This document shows, in pieces, positions 1 through 7,880 of a DNA stretch of 64,000 nt (its first letter is position 1; each line of letters begins with the position of its first letter). Below the pieces are notes generated by a model. That model saw only the letters and a list, made by a program, of their open reading frames with translations, was not told the origin of the DNA and ran no database searches. The translations under genes and the position numbers were made by a program. The stretch is from Sphingopyxis sp. UBA6723 (GTDB lineage: Bacteria > Pseudomonadota > Alphaproteobacteria > Sphingomonadales > Sphingomonadaceae), in the NCBI RefSeq assembly GCF_002454115.1, contig NZ_DKIH01000010.1:243172-307171 (forward strand), given 5' to 3'.

Positions 1-838
1 GCTCGGGCTTCAGCGACGGGATACCTTCAAATCCCGCGAGGAAAACCGCCGGGATCGCTTCGTCGCCATGGACGTCCATCGCCCAATCGACCCCGCTTTC
101 GTCCATCGCGCTGCGCACGCACAGCACTTCAGGGCTGCGCTCCGCCGTCGGATTGTCCCATTCGCGGTTGAGGTTTACCCCCGCGAAATTGGTGCGCAAA
201 TGGCCGCGCCGCGACCCGTCGGGGTTCATGTTGGGGACAATGTGGAAACGGCATTTCTTCAGTAGTGAGCGCGCATGCGGATCGGCGGGGTCAGTGAGCT
301 TTTCGAGCGCACCCTCGACCCACCATTCGGCCATGCTCTCGCCCGGATGCTGGCGCGCATAGAGCCACACCTGCGTATCGCCGCTCCCCATTTCGAGGCA
401 GTCGATCGGCTGGCCTTCGAGGCTGGTGCCGAGGCATCGATAGGTGACGCCTTCGCACTCGGCGACCGAGGCGATCAGGTCGTGGTGTCGCTCCATCGAA
501 AAGGGCGCGAAATAAGCGAGGTAGAGGATCGGGCTTTCGGCGGTGTGGCGGATGGTCAGCGTGCCGGCCTGATAGCTGGTATCGAGGCGAAACCAATAGT
601 CGCGGTCGTAGCTCGCGCAGGCCGCATAACCCGGCCAGCCGTCGGGATAAGCCGAGGCATCGAGCCCGGTGATAGCGAGTTCAAGCGCATCGCCGACCGC
701 GCACGACACGCGGAAATGGAACCACTGAAAGAAATCGGAGTCGCGGTCCTTGCGGATCGACAGGCGGGCGGACGTGCCGTCGATGGCGTCCACGACGATG
801 TTGCCGCTGTCGAACGCGGCGTTGATGGTGATAGTCAT
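1..838 (-). CDS. M14 family zinc carboxypeptidase-like protein (partial, C-terminus outside window)
   Basis: The reading frame opens at the ATG at 838 and stays open to the left edge, so about 279 N-terminal residues are visible and the C-terminus is missing. Residues 1-110 resemble the beta-sandwich N-terminal domain found in cytosolic-carboxypeptidase-type M14 proteins. The metallopeptidase domain follows, with the zinc-binding pair in HPGES (His164, Glu167) and a likely third ligand, His257 in DVHGDE. NMNPDGS and GVNLNREW are further family motifs. M14 enzymes remove C-terminal residues from peptides; the substrate cannot be read from the sequence. No signal peptide is seen, so it is probably cytosolic. 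Its ATG overlaps the TGA of the upstream lipoprotein gene (ATGA), suggesting translational coupling. Confidence 0.88.
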   Translation of the reverse strand, partial: MTITINAAFDSGNIVVDAIDGTSARLSIRKDRDSDFFQWFHFRVSCAVGDALELAITGLDASAYPDGWPGYAACASYDRDYWFRLDTSYQAGTLTIRHTAESPILYLAYFAPFSMERHHDLIASVAECEGVTYRCLGTSLEGQPIDCLEMGSGDTQVWLYARQHPGESMAEWWVEGALEKLTDPADPHARSLLKKCRFHIVPNMNPDGSRRGHLRTNFAGVNLNREWDNPTAERSPEVLCVRSAMDESGVDWAMDVHGDEAIPAVFLAGFEGIPSLKPE

Positions 839-1446
839 GGGACGCTGATAGTGCGTCCCGATTCGCCGGGGAAGTCCTTGAATAGGGCCTCGGCCAATTT
901 TGCTGCGGCAAGCGACGGTTGCGACGCGGGCGCCTTTACCGGGATTGCCGCGAGCGCGCGGCCTTCCCACAACGCCTGCCCGGTCGCGGCATCGTCGATG
1001 CGCACCGAAAGCTGCATGTCGGCCATCCGCTTGGGACCGCCGCCAAGGTTGATGCCGATACCGAGTCCAACCCCCGAGCCATAGCTGCCGGTCGAACCGC
1101 CGACCCCGACCGATACGGGCGAGCGGCGCCCCTCTAGCGGTTGTTCGCTGCGTTCAAAGGCGATCCGGACCAGCAACGGGGCGCGTTCGTTGGTCCCGGC
1201 GGCGACCAGCCCCTGGCGCTGCAATTGCTGGTCGACCGCAGAACGATAGCTGTTCCATTCGAGCGACGGCATGCCCGCGCCCGGCCCGTCGAGCGGCGCG
1301 GTTGCGATGGCGTATCGCGTCCCCGGCGCCCAGCTGGGCACAGCGTTATGAAAGCGAGTGACCTCAACCGGCGGCACCGCGGTGGCACAGCCACCGAACG
1401 AAAGCGCCGCTGCGCAGAGCAGGGCGACAGAAATTTGACGCGTCAT
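835..1446 (-). CDS. DUF4136-like lipoprotein
   Basis: About 203 residues. The start at 1446 was chosen because it gives a clean lipoprotein signal: basic MTRQ, a hydrophobic stretch and a lipobox FGGC with the lipidated cysteine at residue 20. Longer forms add an arginine-rich, implausible extension. The mature part has a glycine-rich segment (VGVGG...GLGIGINLGGG) followed by LSVRIDDAATGQALWEG, a pattern I associate with DUF4136 lipoproteins, whose function is unknown. It probably sits in the outer or inner membrane facing the periplasm. It is cotranscribed with the M14 peptidase gene, which it overlaps by four bases. Confidence 0.75.
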   Translation of the reverse strand: MTRQISVALLCAAALSFGGCATAVPPVEVTRFHNAVPSWAPGTRYAIATAPLDGPGAGMPSLEWNSYRSAVDQQLQRQGLVAAGTNERAPLLVRIAFERSEQPLEGRRSPVSVGVGGSTGSYGSGVGLGIGINLGGGPKRMADMQLSVRIDDAATGQALWEGRALAAIPVKAPASQPSLAAAKLAEALFKDFPGESGRTISVP

Positions 1447-1517
1447 CGGGTTATCATGCGCCACCAAATATGGCTTGGCAATGAATGGGATGCTGCCGCG
1501 TCGCGTCGTCTTGCGCC

Positions 1518-2186
1518 TCAGCGATAGAAGATGTGGTTGTCGATCTGTGCGATGCGCGTCTTGCGCCAGCCCGGCGAGACATAGCGGGCGTGGAAGAACA
1601 GCGCGCCCGGTGCATGATTCTTCCAGCTGCCGTCGCGGGCGATCTGCGCGATCGCAATGGCGTTGTTCCACTGCGCGCCTTCGCGGATCGCCGGCATCCT
1701 GCCGCCACGGACAAAGCTGAACTGGCTGCGCTGATGGACGACGCCGCACAGGCTTTTGGGGAAGCGGCCCGACTGGGCGCGATTGATCACGACATGCGCG
1801 ACCGCGAGCTGGCCGACGAGCGATTCGCCGCGCGACTCGAAATAAACGGTGCCGGCAAGGCAGCGCAGCTCGGGATCCAGGTCCGCCGGGCGAGGGGTCG
1901 CAGCGACGAGCGCAGCGAGCGATTCGGCGGTGACCGGGGCCGGTTTGGATTCCGGGGCCGGCGCTTCATCGGTATTTTCGTTGATTCCGTCGATCGGCGC
2001 ATCGGCCTTGATCGACAGATCCGCCTGTTCAGCCACAACCGGCGCATCGGCGCTGGGGGCGATGAGGGCGGGAAGATTGGCGTCGGCGGCAAGATCGCTT
2101 GCAAAGCCGGGTTCCGCCAAAAGCAGCATGGTGGCGGCAGTCATGCCGACGGCAGCCACGCTGGCTACGTTCAAAATACGACTCAT
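1518..2186 (-). CDS. SleB-like cell wall hydrolase (Hydrolase_2)
   Basis: About 222 residues from the ATG at 2186; an in-frame TTG at 2198 would add four residues but makes a poorer signal peptide. The N-terminus is a probable Sec signal (cleavage near GFA-SD, residues 29-31). A Pro/Ala-rich linker to residue 100 precedes the hydrolase domain. That domain contains YFESRGE (residues 115-121), whose Glu is the presumed catalytic acid of SleB-type glycosylases, and the conserved VVINRAQSGRFPKSLCGVV and GALFFHA segments. It is expected to cleave peptidoglycan in the periplasm for wall remodelling. It stands alone, with about 70 bp before the next leftward gene. Confidence 0.88.
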   Translation of the reverse strand: MSRILNVASVAAVGMTAATMLLLAEPGFASDLAADANLPALIAPSADAPVVAEQADLSIKADAPIDGINENTDEAPAPESKPAPVTAESLAALVAATPRPADLDPELRCLAGTVYFESRGESLVGQLAVAHVVINRAQSGRFPKSLCGVVHQRSQFSFVRGGRMPAIREGAQWNNAIAIAQIARDGSWKNHAPGALFFHARYVSPGWRKTRIAQIDNHIFYR

Positions 2187-2379
2187 TATGTCCGTCAAAA
2201 GTGCGGCCGATGAACCGAACCTCTCAAAACAGGTGGGGGGCTATGGCCCAATACCGCCTGCGGTCATCGTCCGACTGCGTGTCCATCCCATTTTGCCGGG
2301 GCATCGCCAAGACGATGCAACCCACGGGACGACCTACGCGTTATCGAATGGGCGCCACCTATTGTGCAGCGCAACAGAG

Positions 2380-2718
2380 TCAAGTTAACGTCGCCCATTC
2401 CGCGACGAGTTGTGGCGCATCTGCGATGTCCAGTTCTACGATCCACAAATCGGGATCCGCCTTTTGTCGCCGGTCCTGGTAGTTCGCGCGCGATTCACCA
2501 TCTTTGGGGTCATCGGGGCCGACGGCCTCCCAGATATGGCGGCCAGTCGGTGAAAAGCGCCGTTCGAGTAGCGGGCCGGGCTGGCCGCGCTCGGTGCATT
2601 GGACAAGGATTGTTCCCGAATGCTCGTCGCCTTTGACGAGGATCGTCGCAAAACCGCCAGCCGATTCGGTGCGGCGCAGCAACAGGTCGACGAGGAAGCG
2701 GCTGGTCAGCCGCGTCAT
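2380..2718 (-). CDS. DUF1491 family protein
   Basis: 112 residues. The sequence begins MTRLTSRFLVDLLLRRTESAGG and contains GDEHSGTILVQ and DPDLWIVELDIADAPQ, the pattern of DUF1491, a short alphaproteobacterial family of unknown function. No signal peptide or membrane segment is visible. It lies 21 bp downstream of ptsN in the same direction, so the two are probably cotranscribed. Confidence 0.8.
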   Translation of the reverse strand: MTRLTSRFLVDLLLRRTESAGGFATILVKGDEHSGTILVQCTERGQPGPLLERRFSPTGRHIWEAVGPDDPKDGESRANYQDRRQKADPDLWIVELDIADAPQLVAEWATLT

Positions 2719-2739
2719 GGCACGGTCAGCGCCGCGACG

Positions 2740-3204
2740 TTAGGCCGCGTCACGCGTTTCGGTGTCGGCGAGCAGCGCGTATAGCGCCTCGTCGCTCTTT
2801 GCACCGCGCAGCCGTTCAGCGATCGCTTCGTTACGCAGCATACGCGAAACCCCGGCGAGCGCCTTGAGATGATCCGCGCCGGCGTCAAGCGGCGACAACA
2901 GCACGAACAGCAGGTCCACCGGCAGCCCATCGACCGCGTTGAAATCGATCGGCCGCGACAGTTGCAGGAAAAGGCCGCGGACCCCGGTCAGGTCCGCCAA
3001 TTTGGCATGTGGCAGCGCGATCCCGCGCCCGAACCCGGTCGAACCGAGCCGCTCGCGTTCGAGCAGCGCTTCGCTGACTTCGCCCGCGTCGAGGCCGAGC
3101 GAGCGGCTGGCGAGGTCACCGACGAGAGGAAACAGCGCTTTTTTCGAATCGATCGGCACATGCGCGCGCACGGTCGCCGGATACAAAAGGGAGGAAAGGT
3201 TCAT
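2740..3204 (-). CDS. ptsN: PTS IIA-like nitrogen regulatory protein PtsN
   Basis: 154 residues from the ATG at 3204; a longer frame exists but MNLSSLLYPATVRAHVP is the family N-terminus, and a purine-rich stretch precedes it. This is a fructose-type EIIA domain with the phosphorylated histidine in GIALPHAKL (His66) and the downstream DLLFVLLSPLDAGADHLKALA segment. In the nitrogen PTS it receives phosphate from NPr and acts as a regulator rather than as a sugar transporter. It follows hpf in the same direction, a linkage common in Proteobacteria, where both genes lie near rpoN. No rpoN is visible here. Confidence 0.93.
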   Translation of the reverse strand: MNLSSLLYPATVRAHVPIDSKKALFPLVGDLASRSLGLDAGEVSEALLERERLGSTGFGRGIALPHAKLADLTGVRGLFLQLSRPIDFNAVDGLPVDLLFVLLSPLDAGADHLKALAGVSRMLRNEAIAERLRGAKSDEALYALLADTETRDAA

Positions 3205-3352
3205 GGGTCTGGTCAAATCTGTATAGCCACCGGGCAAGGGGCCGGTTGTTCCGTAACGATGATCGCGGATCGGTGAGTCCGGCGCCCCGCCATACCGGCA
3301 TAGGACGTTGTTGGGCGCGGCCCTTATGCCGGTTGGCGAAGAAAATCCAGTC

Positions 3353-3925
3353 CTATCGTGGTTCGACCCAGCCGATCGTCCCGTCATCGCGGCGATACAC
3401 CATGTTGTGTGTACCGGTCTTGCTGTTGACGAACAACAGGGCGTTGGTGTTGCGCAGGTCGAGCATCATGACCGCATCGGACACGCTGCTATTCGGAATA
3501 TCGACCCGCGTTTCGGCGATGATTGCGGGGGCATCGCCGGCATCATCGTCGTCGCCGGCGTCGAACACCGTATAGCCTGCGTTTTCTTCGATCTCGTCAA
3601 CTGTCGGTGACGGCACCGCAGCGCCATTATTATGGTCCTTCAGGCGCCGCATATAGCGTCGCAGCTGCTTTTCGATGCGCTCGGCGGCGCCCTCAAACGC
3701 CACATGCGCATCTTGCGCCTGGCCATGCCCCTTGAGCACCAGCCCCTGCATCACATGCGCAACGATGTCACACTGGAAACTGTCGTGCGGGCCTTTGCCA
3801 AAGGTGGCGTGTGCGCCGATCGCCCGGGAGAAATATTTGTCGGCAATCGCGTTCATCCGATCCGACACATGCGCCTGCAGCGCTTCGCCGGTTTCGATCT
3901 GGTGGCCAGAGACGCGGATTTCCAT
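3353..3925 (-). CDS. hpf: Ribosome hibernation promoting factor, long form
   Basis: 190 residues, the length of the long HPF form. Residues 1-105 are the S30AE ribosome-binding domain (MEIRVSGHQIETGEALQAHV). An acidic linker (DAGDDDDAGD) follows, then a C-terminal dimerisation domain (VSDAVMMLDLRNTNALLFVNSKTG, HNMVYRRDDGTIGWVEP). Long HPF joins 70S ribosomes into inactive 100S dimers in stationary phase and blocks mRNA and tRNA sites. It lies 47 bp after dnaQ and upstream of ptsN on the same strand. Confidence 0.95.
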   Translation of the reverse strand: MEIRVSGHQIETGEALQAHVSDRMNAIADKYFSRAIGAHATFGKGPHDSFQCDIVAHVMQGLVLKGHGQAQDAHVAFEGAAERIEKQLRRYMRRLKDHNNGAAVPSPTVDEIEENAGYTVFDAGDDDDAGDAPAIIAETRVDIPNSSVSDAVMMLDLRNTNALLFVNSKTGTHNMVYRRDDGTIGWVEPR

Positions 3926-3972
3926 TTTTCTTCTCCTGCTATGTCCGGTGCGATGACATCAAGGGAGCGTCG

Positions 3973-4674
3973 TCACACCGTATCGAGCCACAGCGGCTGG
4001 TTCAGCCCTGCGACAAATTCGGCATGGCGCGCGAGATCGGCGGCCGATGCCATATGGGGTCGGGGTTCGCGGAACGGACGGACATGGCCGCGCGCCGCTT
4101 GGGAGATGGTCGGCGCCAAGGCTTCGGTACCGGGTGCCGACGATGCCAGCCCCAAACCGATCTGTCGTCCACCGGTCATTTCGATATAGAGATGCGCCAG
4201 CAATTCGGCGTCGAGCAGGGCGCCATGCTTGACGCGGTGGCTGCGGTCGATGCCGTAGCGGGTGCAGAGGGCATCGAGGCTGTGTTTGGCGCCGGGGTGG
4301 AGCTTGCGCGCCATCTGCACCGTGCAGCACATCCGCGCCATGTCGAGCGCGGGGCGTCCCGCGCGCGCCAGCTCGGCGTTGACGAAACCAAAGTCGAAGG
4401 CGGCGTTGTGCGCAACCAGCGGCGCGTCGCCGAGAAATTCCATCAGGTCGTCGATGCGCTCAGCAAACAAAGGCTTGTCCGACAGAAACTGGATCGACAG
4501 GCCGTGGACCGCTTCGGCAGCGGCGGGCATATCGCGCTCGGGGTTGAAATAAGCGTGAAAGGTCTGGCCGGTCTCACGGCGATCCACCAGCTCGATGCAC
4601 CCGATTTCGACCAGCCTGTCCCCGGTCTTGGGATCGAATCCCGTGGTTTCCGTATCGAAGATGATCTCTCGCAT
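3973..4674 (-). CDS. dnaQ: DNA polymerase III subunit epsilon
   Basis: 233 residues. The proofreading 3'-5' exonuclease signature is complete: ExoI FDTETTG (Asp7, Glu9), ExoII HNAAFDFGF near residue 90, and ExoIII HRVKHGALLDAELLA near residues 146-160 with the conserved His and Asp. The C-terminal tail would bind the polymerase alpha subunit. It is the last gene of the run that leaves the origin leftward, 19 bp after coaE. Confidence 0.96.
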   Translation of the reverse strand: MREIIFDTETTGFDPKTGDRLVEIGCIELVDRRETGQTFHAYFNPERDMPAAAEAVHGLSIQFLSDKPLFAERIDDLMEFLGDAPLVAHNAAFDFGFVNAELARAGRPALDMARMCCTVQMARKLHPGAKHSLDALCTRYGIDRSHRVKHGALLDAELLAHLYIEMTGGRQIGLGLASSAPGTEALAPTISQAARGHVRPFREPRPHMASAADLARHAEFVAGLNQPLWLDTV

Positions 4675-4693
4675 TGAACCATTAATCTGGACC

Positions 4694-5317
4694 CTATCGG
4701 GCGCGGAAACAAGAGGCGATGGCGCGAATCTGGCGATGCGTCTCGCTTTTGGGTCCGCCTGTGTCGATGACGAAATCGGCGCGCGCGCGCTTGACGCGGT
4801 CGGGAACCTGCAACCGCCGGATTGCTTTCAGGCGGCCATAGGTCATGCCCTGTCGGCGCATCACCCGCTTGGTCTGCATCCATGTCGGCGCCGACACCAC
4901 CGCAATCGCCCCGACGCGCCGCCAGCCGCCCTTTTCGAAGAGCAGCGGGATGTCGAGCACCACGACGTCGCGGGCGCGGTGGCGGGCGAGGAATTTTTTT
5001 TGTGCCCGAAACACCGCGGGATGGACGATCGCTTCGAGCGCGGCGAGTTCGTGGCGGTTGCCGAGCACCAGCCCCCCGAGTTTCTGCCGGTCGACCCCAC
5101 CGGGTCCGGTGGTGCCAGGAAAGCGCGCTTCGATCGCCGCGACGAGCGCGCCGCCCGGGCCTTGCAACCGGTGGACTTCGGCATCGGCATCGAATACCGG
5201 CACGCCTTCGCGTTCGAACATCGTCGCTGCAGTCGATTTGCCCATGCCAATCGAGCCGGTGAGGCCGAGGATGAAAGGCCGCCGCAACCGCGAACCGGGG
5301 CGGGGGTGGTGGGTCAT
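4694..5317 (-). CDS. coaE: Dephospho-CoA kinase
   Basis: 207 residues. The P-loop is GSIGMGKST (residues 21-29), followed by the CoaE pattern GVPVFDADAEVHRL and VVLDIPLLFEKGG. The enzyme phosphorylates the 3'-hydroxyl of dephospho-CoA, the last step of coenzyme A synthesis, in the cytosol. Its ATG overlaps the aroE stop (ATGA), and dnaQ follows after 19 bp, so all three are probably on one transcript. Confidence 0.95.
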   Translation of the reverse strand: MTHHPRPGSRLRRPFILGLTGSIGMGKSTAATMFEREGVPVFDADAEVHRLQGPGGALVAAIEARFPGTTGPGGVDRQKLGGLVLGNRHELAALEAIVHPAVFRAQKKFLARHRARDVVVLDIPLLFEKGGWRRVGAIAVVSAPTWMQTKRVMRRQGMTYGRLKAIRRLQVPDRVKRARADFVIDTGGPKSETHRQIRAIASCFRAR

Positions 5318-6129
5318 GCAATGAGCAGCGCGCGCAGTTCGTCGTCGCGGCCCTGGGGCGGCGGCGCGCCGAAAAACAGCTCGAAGGCGAGCGCGGCCTG
5401 GCCGATCAGCATGTCGAGCCCGTCAATGGTGTCGAGCCCACGCGCGGCGGCAGCCTTGAGCAAGCCGGTCTGGAGCGGCGCATAGACGAGGTCATAGACA
5501 ATCGCGTCTTCAGGAAGCGGCGACAGGTCAAGATCGAGCGGCGGCTGCCCGGTCATGCCAAGGCTGCTCGAATTGACGAGCAGCGCGACCGGCGGGAGCG
5601 CGGCGTCTAGCTGGACGACATCGCCCTTCAGTCCGAAGGTCGCGAGCAGGCCCATCGCTTTCAATGGGCTGCGATTGAGGATGGTGACATGGCCGACGTT
5701 CGCGCGTGCCAGCGCGAACAACACCGCCCGCGCCGCGCCGCCCGCGCCGACAACCGCGACCGGCGCGCCGTCCAGATCGAGCTCGGCAAGCGGCGCATAA
5801 AAGCCCGCCGCGTCGGTGTTGGTGCCGATCACCGACCCGTCGGGCTGACGCACGATTGTATTCATGGCCCCGATCGTACCGCGAATATTGCCGGGGTCGT
5901 CGACCAGGTCCATGACCGCGACCTTGTGCGGGATGGTGACGTTGCAGCCGCGCCAGCGGGGATCGTCACGGCGCTCGGTGAGGTAGGCGGCGAGATCCTG
6001 AGGCTTGATATGGGCGCGCCGATAATCCCCCGCGATGCCGAGCGCGTCGAGCCAAAATTTGTGGATCAGCGGCGATTTCGACTGCGCGATCGGATCGCCG
6101 ATCACCTCGGCATAGGGAGCGCTGCTCAT
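5314..6129 (-). CDS. aroE: Shikimate dehydrogenase (NADP+)
   Basis: 271 residues. The substrate pocket shows QSKSPLIH (residues 16-23) and NVTIPHK with the catalytic lysine (Lys69); the nucleotide site is VVGAGGAARAVLFAL. The enzyme reduces 3-dehydroshikimate to shikimate in aromatic amino acid synthesis. The gene is coupled on both sides by four-base ATGA overlaps, with maf upstream and coaE downstream. Confidence 0.95.
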   Translation of the reverse strand: MSSAPYAEVIGDPIAQSKSPLIHKFWLDALGIAGDYRRAHIKPQDLAAYLTERRDDPRWRGCNVTIPHKVAVMDLVDDPGNIRGTIGAMNTIVRQPDGSVIGTNTDAAGFYAPLAELDLDGAPVAVVGAGGAARAVLFALARANVGHVTILNRSPLKAMGLLATFGLKGDVVQLDAALPPVALLVNSSSLGMTGQPPLDLDLSPLPEDAIVYDLVYAPLQTGLLKAAAARGLDTIDGLDMLIGQAALAFELFFGAPPPQGRDDELRALLIA

Positions 6130-6722
6130 GACTTAGCCAATCCGGTGGCCCGCAGCCACGCCAGCAGCGGGAGCATCGGCATGCCGATGATCGTCCAGGG
6201 ATCGCCTTCAACCCGCTCAAACAATTGCACGCCCGCTCCCTCAATCTCGTAACAGCCGACGGTCCAGCGGATGCTGTCCCAATGCTGCGCGACATAGGCG
6301 GCGATGAAGGCGTCGGACAAGGGGCGCATCCACAGCTTCGCCTCGCCGATCGCGCGCCACACCGGCGCTCCGTCGCGCGCGGCAACCGCGGCGCTGAACA
6401 GACGGTGGCGCGTTCCCGCCATGCGGCGAAGATGGTCAGCCGCCTCTTTGGGTGTTTCGGGTTTCGACAGCATTGTCCCATCGTCGAGCGCGAGCGTTGA
6501 GTCGGCACCGATCACCGTAACCCCCGGCAAGCGCGACGAGATTTTGACGGCTTTCGCTTCGGCGAGCGCGTCGGCGATATTGCGCGGCGTCTGGCCCGCG
6601 GCGAGCAGCGATGCGGTCAGCGCCTCTTCATCGACATGCGCGGCAGTCGTTTCGAACGCGACTCCCGCGGCACGGAGCATCGCGGCGCGGCCGTTGCTTT
6701 GCGAGGCAAGGAGAAGCGTCAT
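6126..6722 (-). CDS. maf: Maf-family nucleotide pyrophosphatase
   Basis: 198 residues. It begins MTLLLASQSNGRAAMLRAAG, the Maf N-terminal pattern although the usual SPRR is changed to SNGR, and carries VIGADSTLAL with the conserved Asp74. Maf/YceF proteins hydrolyse non-canonical or modified nucleoside triphosphates in the cytosol. The altered N-terminal motif suggests the YceF branch, but substrate choice cannot be settled from sequence. Overlaps by ATGA with both the upstream DUF299 gene and aroE. Confidence 0.9.
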   Translation of the reverse strand: MTLLLASQSNGRAAMLRAAGVAFETTAAHVDEEALTASLLAAGQTPRNIADALAEAKAVKISSRLPGVTVIGADSTLALDDGTMLSKPETPKEAADHLRRMAGTRHRLFSAAVAARDGAPVWRAIGEAKLWMRPLSDAFIAAYVAQHWDSIRWTVGCYEIEGAGVQLFERVEGDPWTIIGMPMLPLLAWLRATGLAKS

Positions 6723-7531
6723 CCGGCGCTGCGGTCCTCGACCAGCTTGATCACCGCCGCCGCGGTCTCCTCGATCGAGCGCCGTGTCACATCAATCACG
6801 GGCCAGCCATTGTCGGCGAACATGCGCCGTGCATAGGCCAGCTCAGCTTTCACCCGCTCGTCGTCAACATAGGCGGTTTCGGGCGCCTGATTGAGCGAGA
6901 GCAGCCGGTTGCGCCGCACCTGCACCAGCCGGTCGAGCCCGGTGGTCAACCCGACGACCATCGGGCGCCTCAGCCGGAACAAGACATCGGGTGGCGGCGA
7001 TTCAGGAACGATCGGGATGTTCGCGGTCTTGAACCCGCGGTTGGCGAGATAGATGCTGGTCGGCGTCTTCGACGTGCGCGACACCCCGGCAAGAACGATG
7101 TCGGCCTGTTCCCAATTTTCCCAGCCGATGCCGTCGTCATGCGCAACGGTGAACTGAATCGCCTCGACCCGCGCGAAGTACGCGGCGTCGAGCTGGTGCT
7201 GGCGTCCCGGCCGCGCCTTCGCCTCCTGACCCAGCATCCGCGACAGCGCATCGGTCACCGCGTCGAGCGCGGGCACAAGCGGCAGATTGAGCGCCCCGGC
7301 GCGACGTTCGAGGCTGACGCGCAGGTCGCCATTGACCAGCGTGAACAGGATCATCCCCGGACTGGCCTGCACTTCGGCCATGATCCGATCGAGATGCGAT
7401 TCCGACCGCACCATCGGCCAGAAATGGCGCACCACCTCGACATCGTCGAACTGTGCGATGGCCGCCTTGGCGATATTTTCGAGAGTCTCCCCTGTGGAGT
7501 CGGATATGAGATGAAGGTGAAGCCGGCCCAT
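6719..7531 (-). CDS. Bifunctional kinase/pyrophosphorylase (DUF299, PEP synthase or PPDK regulator)
   Basis: 270 residues from the ATG at 7531, which gives the family N-terminus MGRLHLHLISDSTGETLENIA; the 56-residue longer frame runs through the origin region and is rejected. A phosphate-binding loop reads GVSRTSKTPTS (residues 149-159), followed by YLANRGFKTANIPIVP. These enzymes switch PEP synthase or pyruvate phosphate dikinase off by ADP-dependent phosphorylation and on by Pi-dependent dephosphorylation; which target applies here cannot be told. It is the first leftward gene from the origin and heads the overlapping run with maf, aroE, coaE and dnaQ. The DUF299-oriC-hemE order matches Caulobacter and Rickettsia. 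Confidence 0.93.
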   Translation of the reverse strand: MGRLHLHLISDSTGETLENIAKAAIAQFDDVEVVRHFWPMVRSESHLDRIMAEVQASPGMILFTLVNGDLRVSLERRAGALNLPLVPALDAVTDALSRMLGQEAKARPGRQHQLDAAYFARVEAIQFTVAHDDGIGWENWEQADIVLAGVSRTSKTPTSIYLANRGFKTANIPIVPESPPPDVLFRLRRPMVVGLTTGLDRLVQVRRNRLLSLNQAPETAYVDDERVKAELAYARRMFADNGWPVIDVTRRSIEETAAAVIKLVEDRSAG

Positions 7532-7601
7532 CGCGGCACCATGGCGGGAAGCTGCCAAGAAAGGCAATCCCGGATCAGCTTTGGAATGCCGAAAAGCCGC
7601 C

Positions 7602-7610
7602 TGTGGATAA
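7602..7610 (-). promoter_or_regulatory. DnaA box (TTATCCACA)
   Basis: Perfect match to the DnaA box on the minus strand. It is followed on the plus strand by TGGACAA (7615-7621), the reverse complement of TTGTCCA, which also occurs near the second box. Confidence 0.85.
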
Positions 7611-7682
7611 GTTTTGGACAAGCGCGGGGAGCAAATGGGTACGGAGGATTCATCCCCGGGCGTGTCGAATCCGCTCCGCCAC

Positions 7683-7691
7683 TTGTCCACA
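7683..7691 (+). promoter_or_regulatory. Near-consensus DnaA box (TTGTCCACA)
   Basis: One mismatch from TTATCCACA. It forms part of a short inverted repeat, TTGTCCA (7683-7689) and TGGACAA (7693-7699), 12 bp before the perfect box at 7703. Confidence 0.6.
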
Positions 7692-7702
7692 ATGGACAAA
7701 TC

Positions 7703-7711
7703 TTATCCACA
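7703..7711 (+). promoter_or_regulatory. DnaA box (TTATCCACA)
   Basis: Second perfect DnaA box, on the plus strand, 93 bp from the first and in opposite orientation. Confidence 0.85.
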
Positions 7712-7846
7712 GGCTGTGAATTAGGGGCACAGAGGTTCGCGACTCTGAAGCAAAGGGAGGCATGATGAGAGTCAAGCTGTTGGCAAAAACGACGCCTCGG
7801 CCTAAAGCCCCGCTGTCCGCCGACCAACAAACCACCACAATTTCAT

Positions 7847-7861
7847 TTAAGATATTATTGA
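7847..7861 (+). promoter_or_regulatory. CtrA-like site (TTAA-N7-TTGA) before hemE
   Basis: TTAA (7847-7850), seven bases, TTGA (7858-7861): one base from the CtrA consensus TTAA-N7-TTAA. It lies 20 bp before the hemE start in the most AT-rich part of the origin. In Caulobacter, CtrA sites in the origin overlap the hemE promoter and repress replication; the same role here is only inferred. Confidence 0.4.
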
Positions 7862-7880
7862 TAGAAGAAAGAGGGGCCGT

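Larger units (their letters stand above)
7532..7880. other. oriC: Probable chromosomal replication origin (oriC)
   Basis: This 349-bp gap separates the leftward DUF299 gene from rightward hemE, the known oriC location in Caulobacter and Rickettsia. It contains two perfect DnaA boxes facing opposite ways (7602-7610 and 7703-7711), a one-mismatch box (7683-7691) and a weaker one (7715-7723, minus). GANTC sites occur at 7647, 7667, 7741 and 7769. An AT-rich segment at about 7838-7871 just before hemE is a candidate unwinding element. Transcription of surrounding genes diverges here. The assignment rests on sequence and synteny; replication was not measured. Confidence 0.85.
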
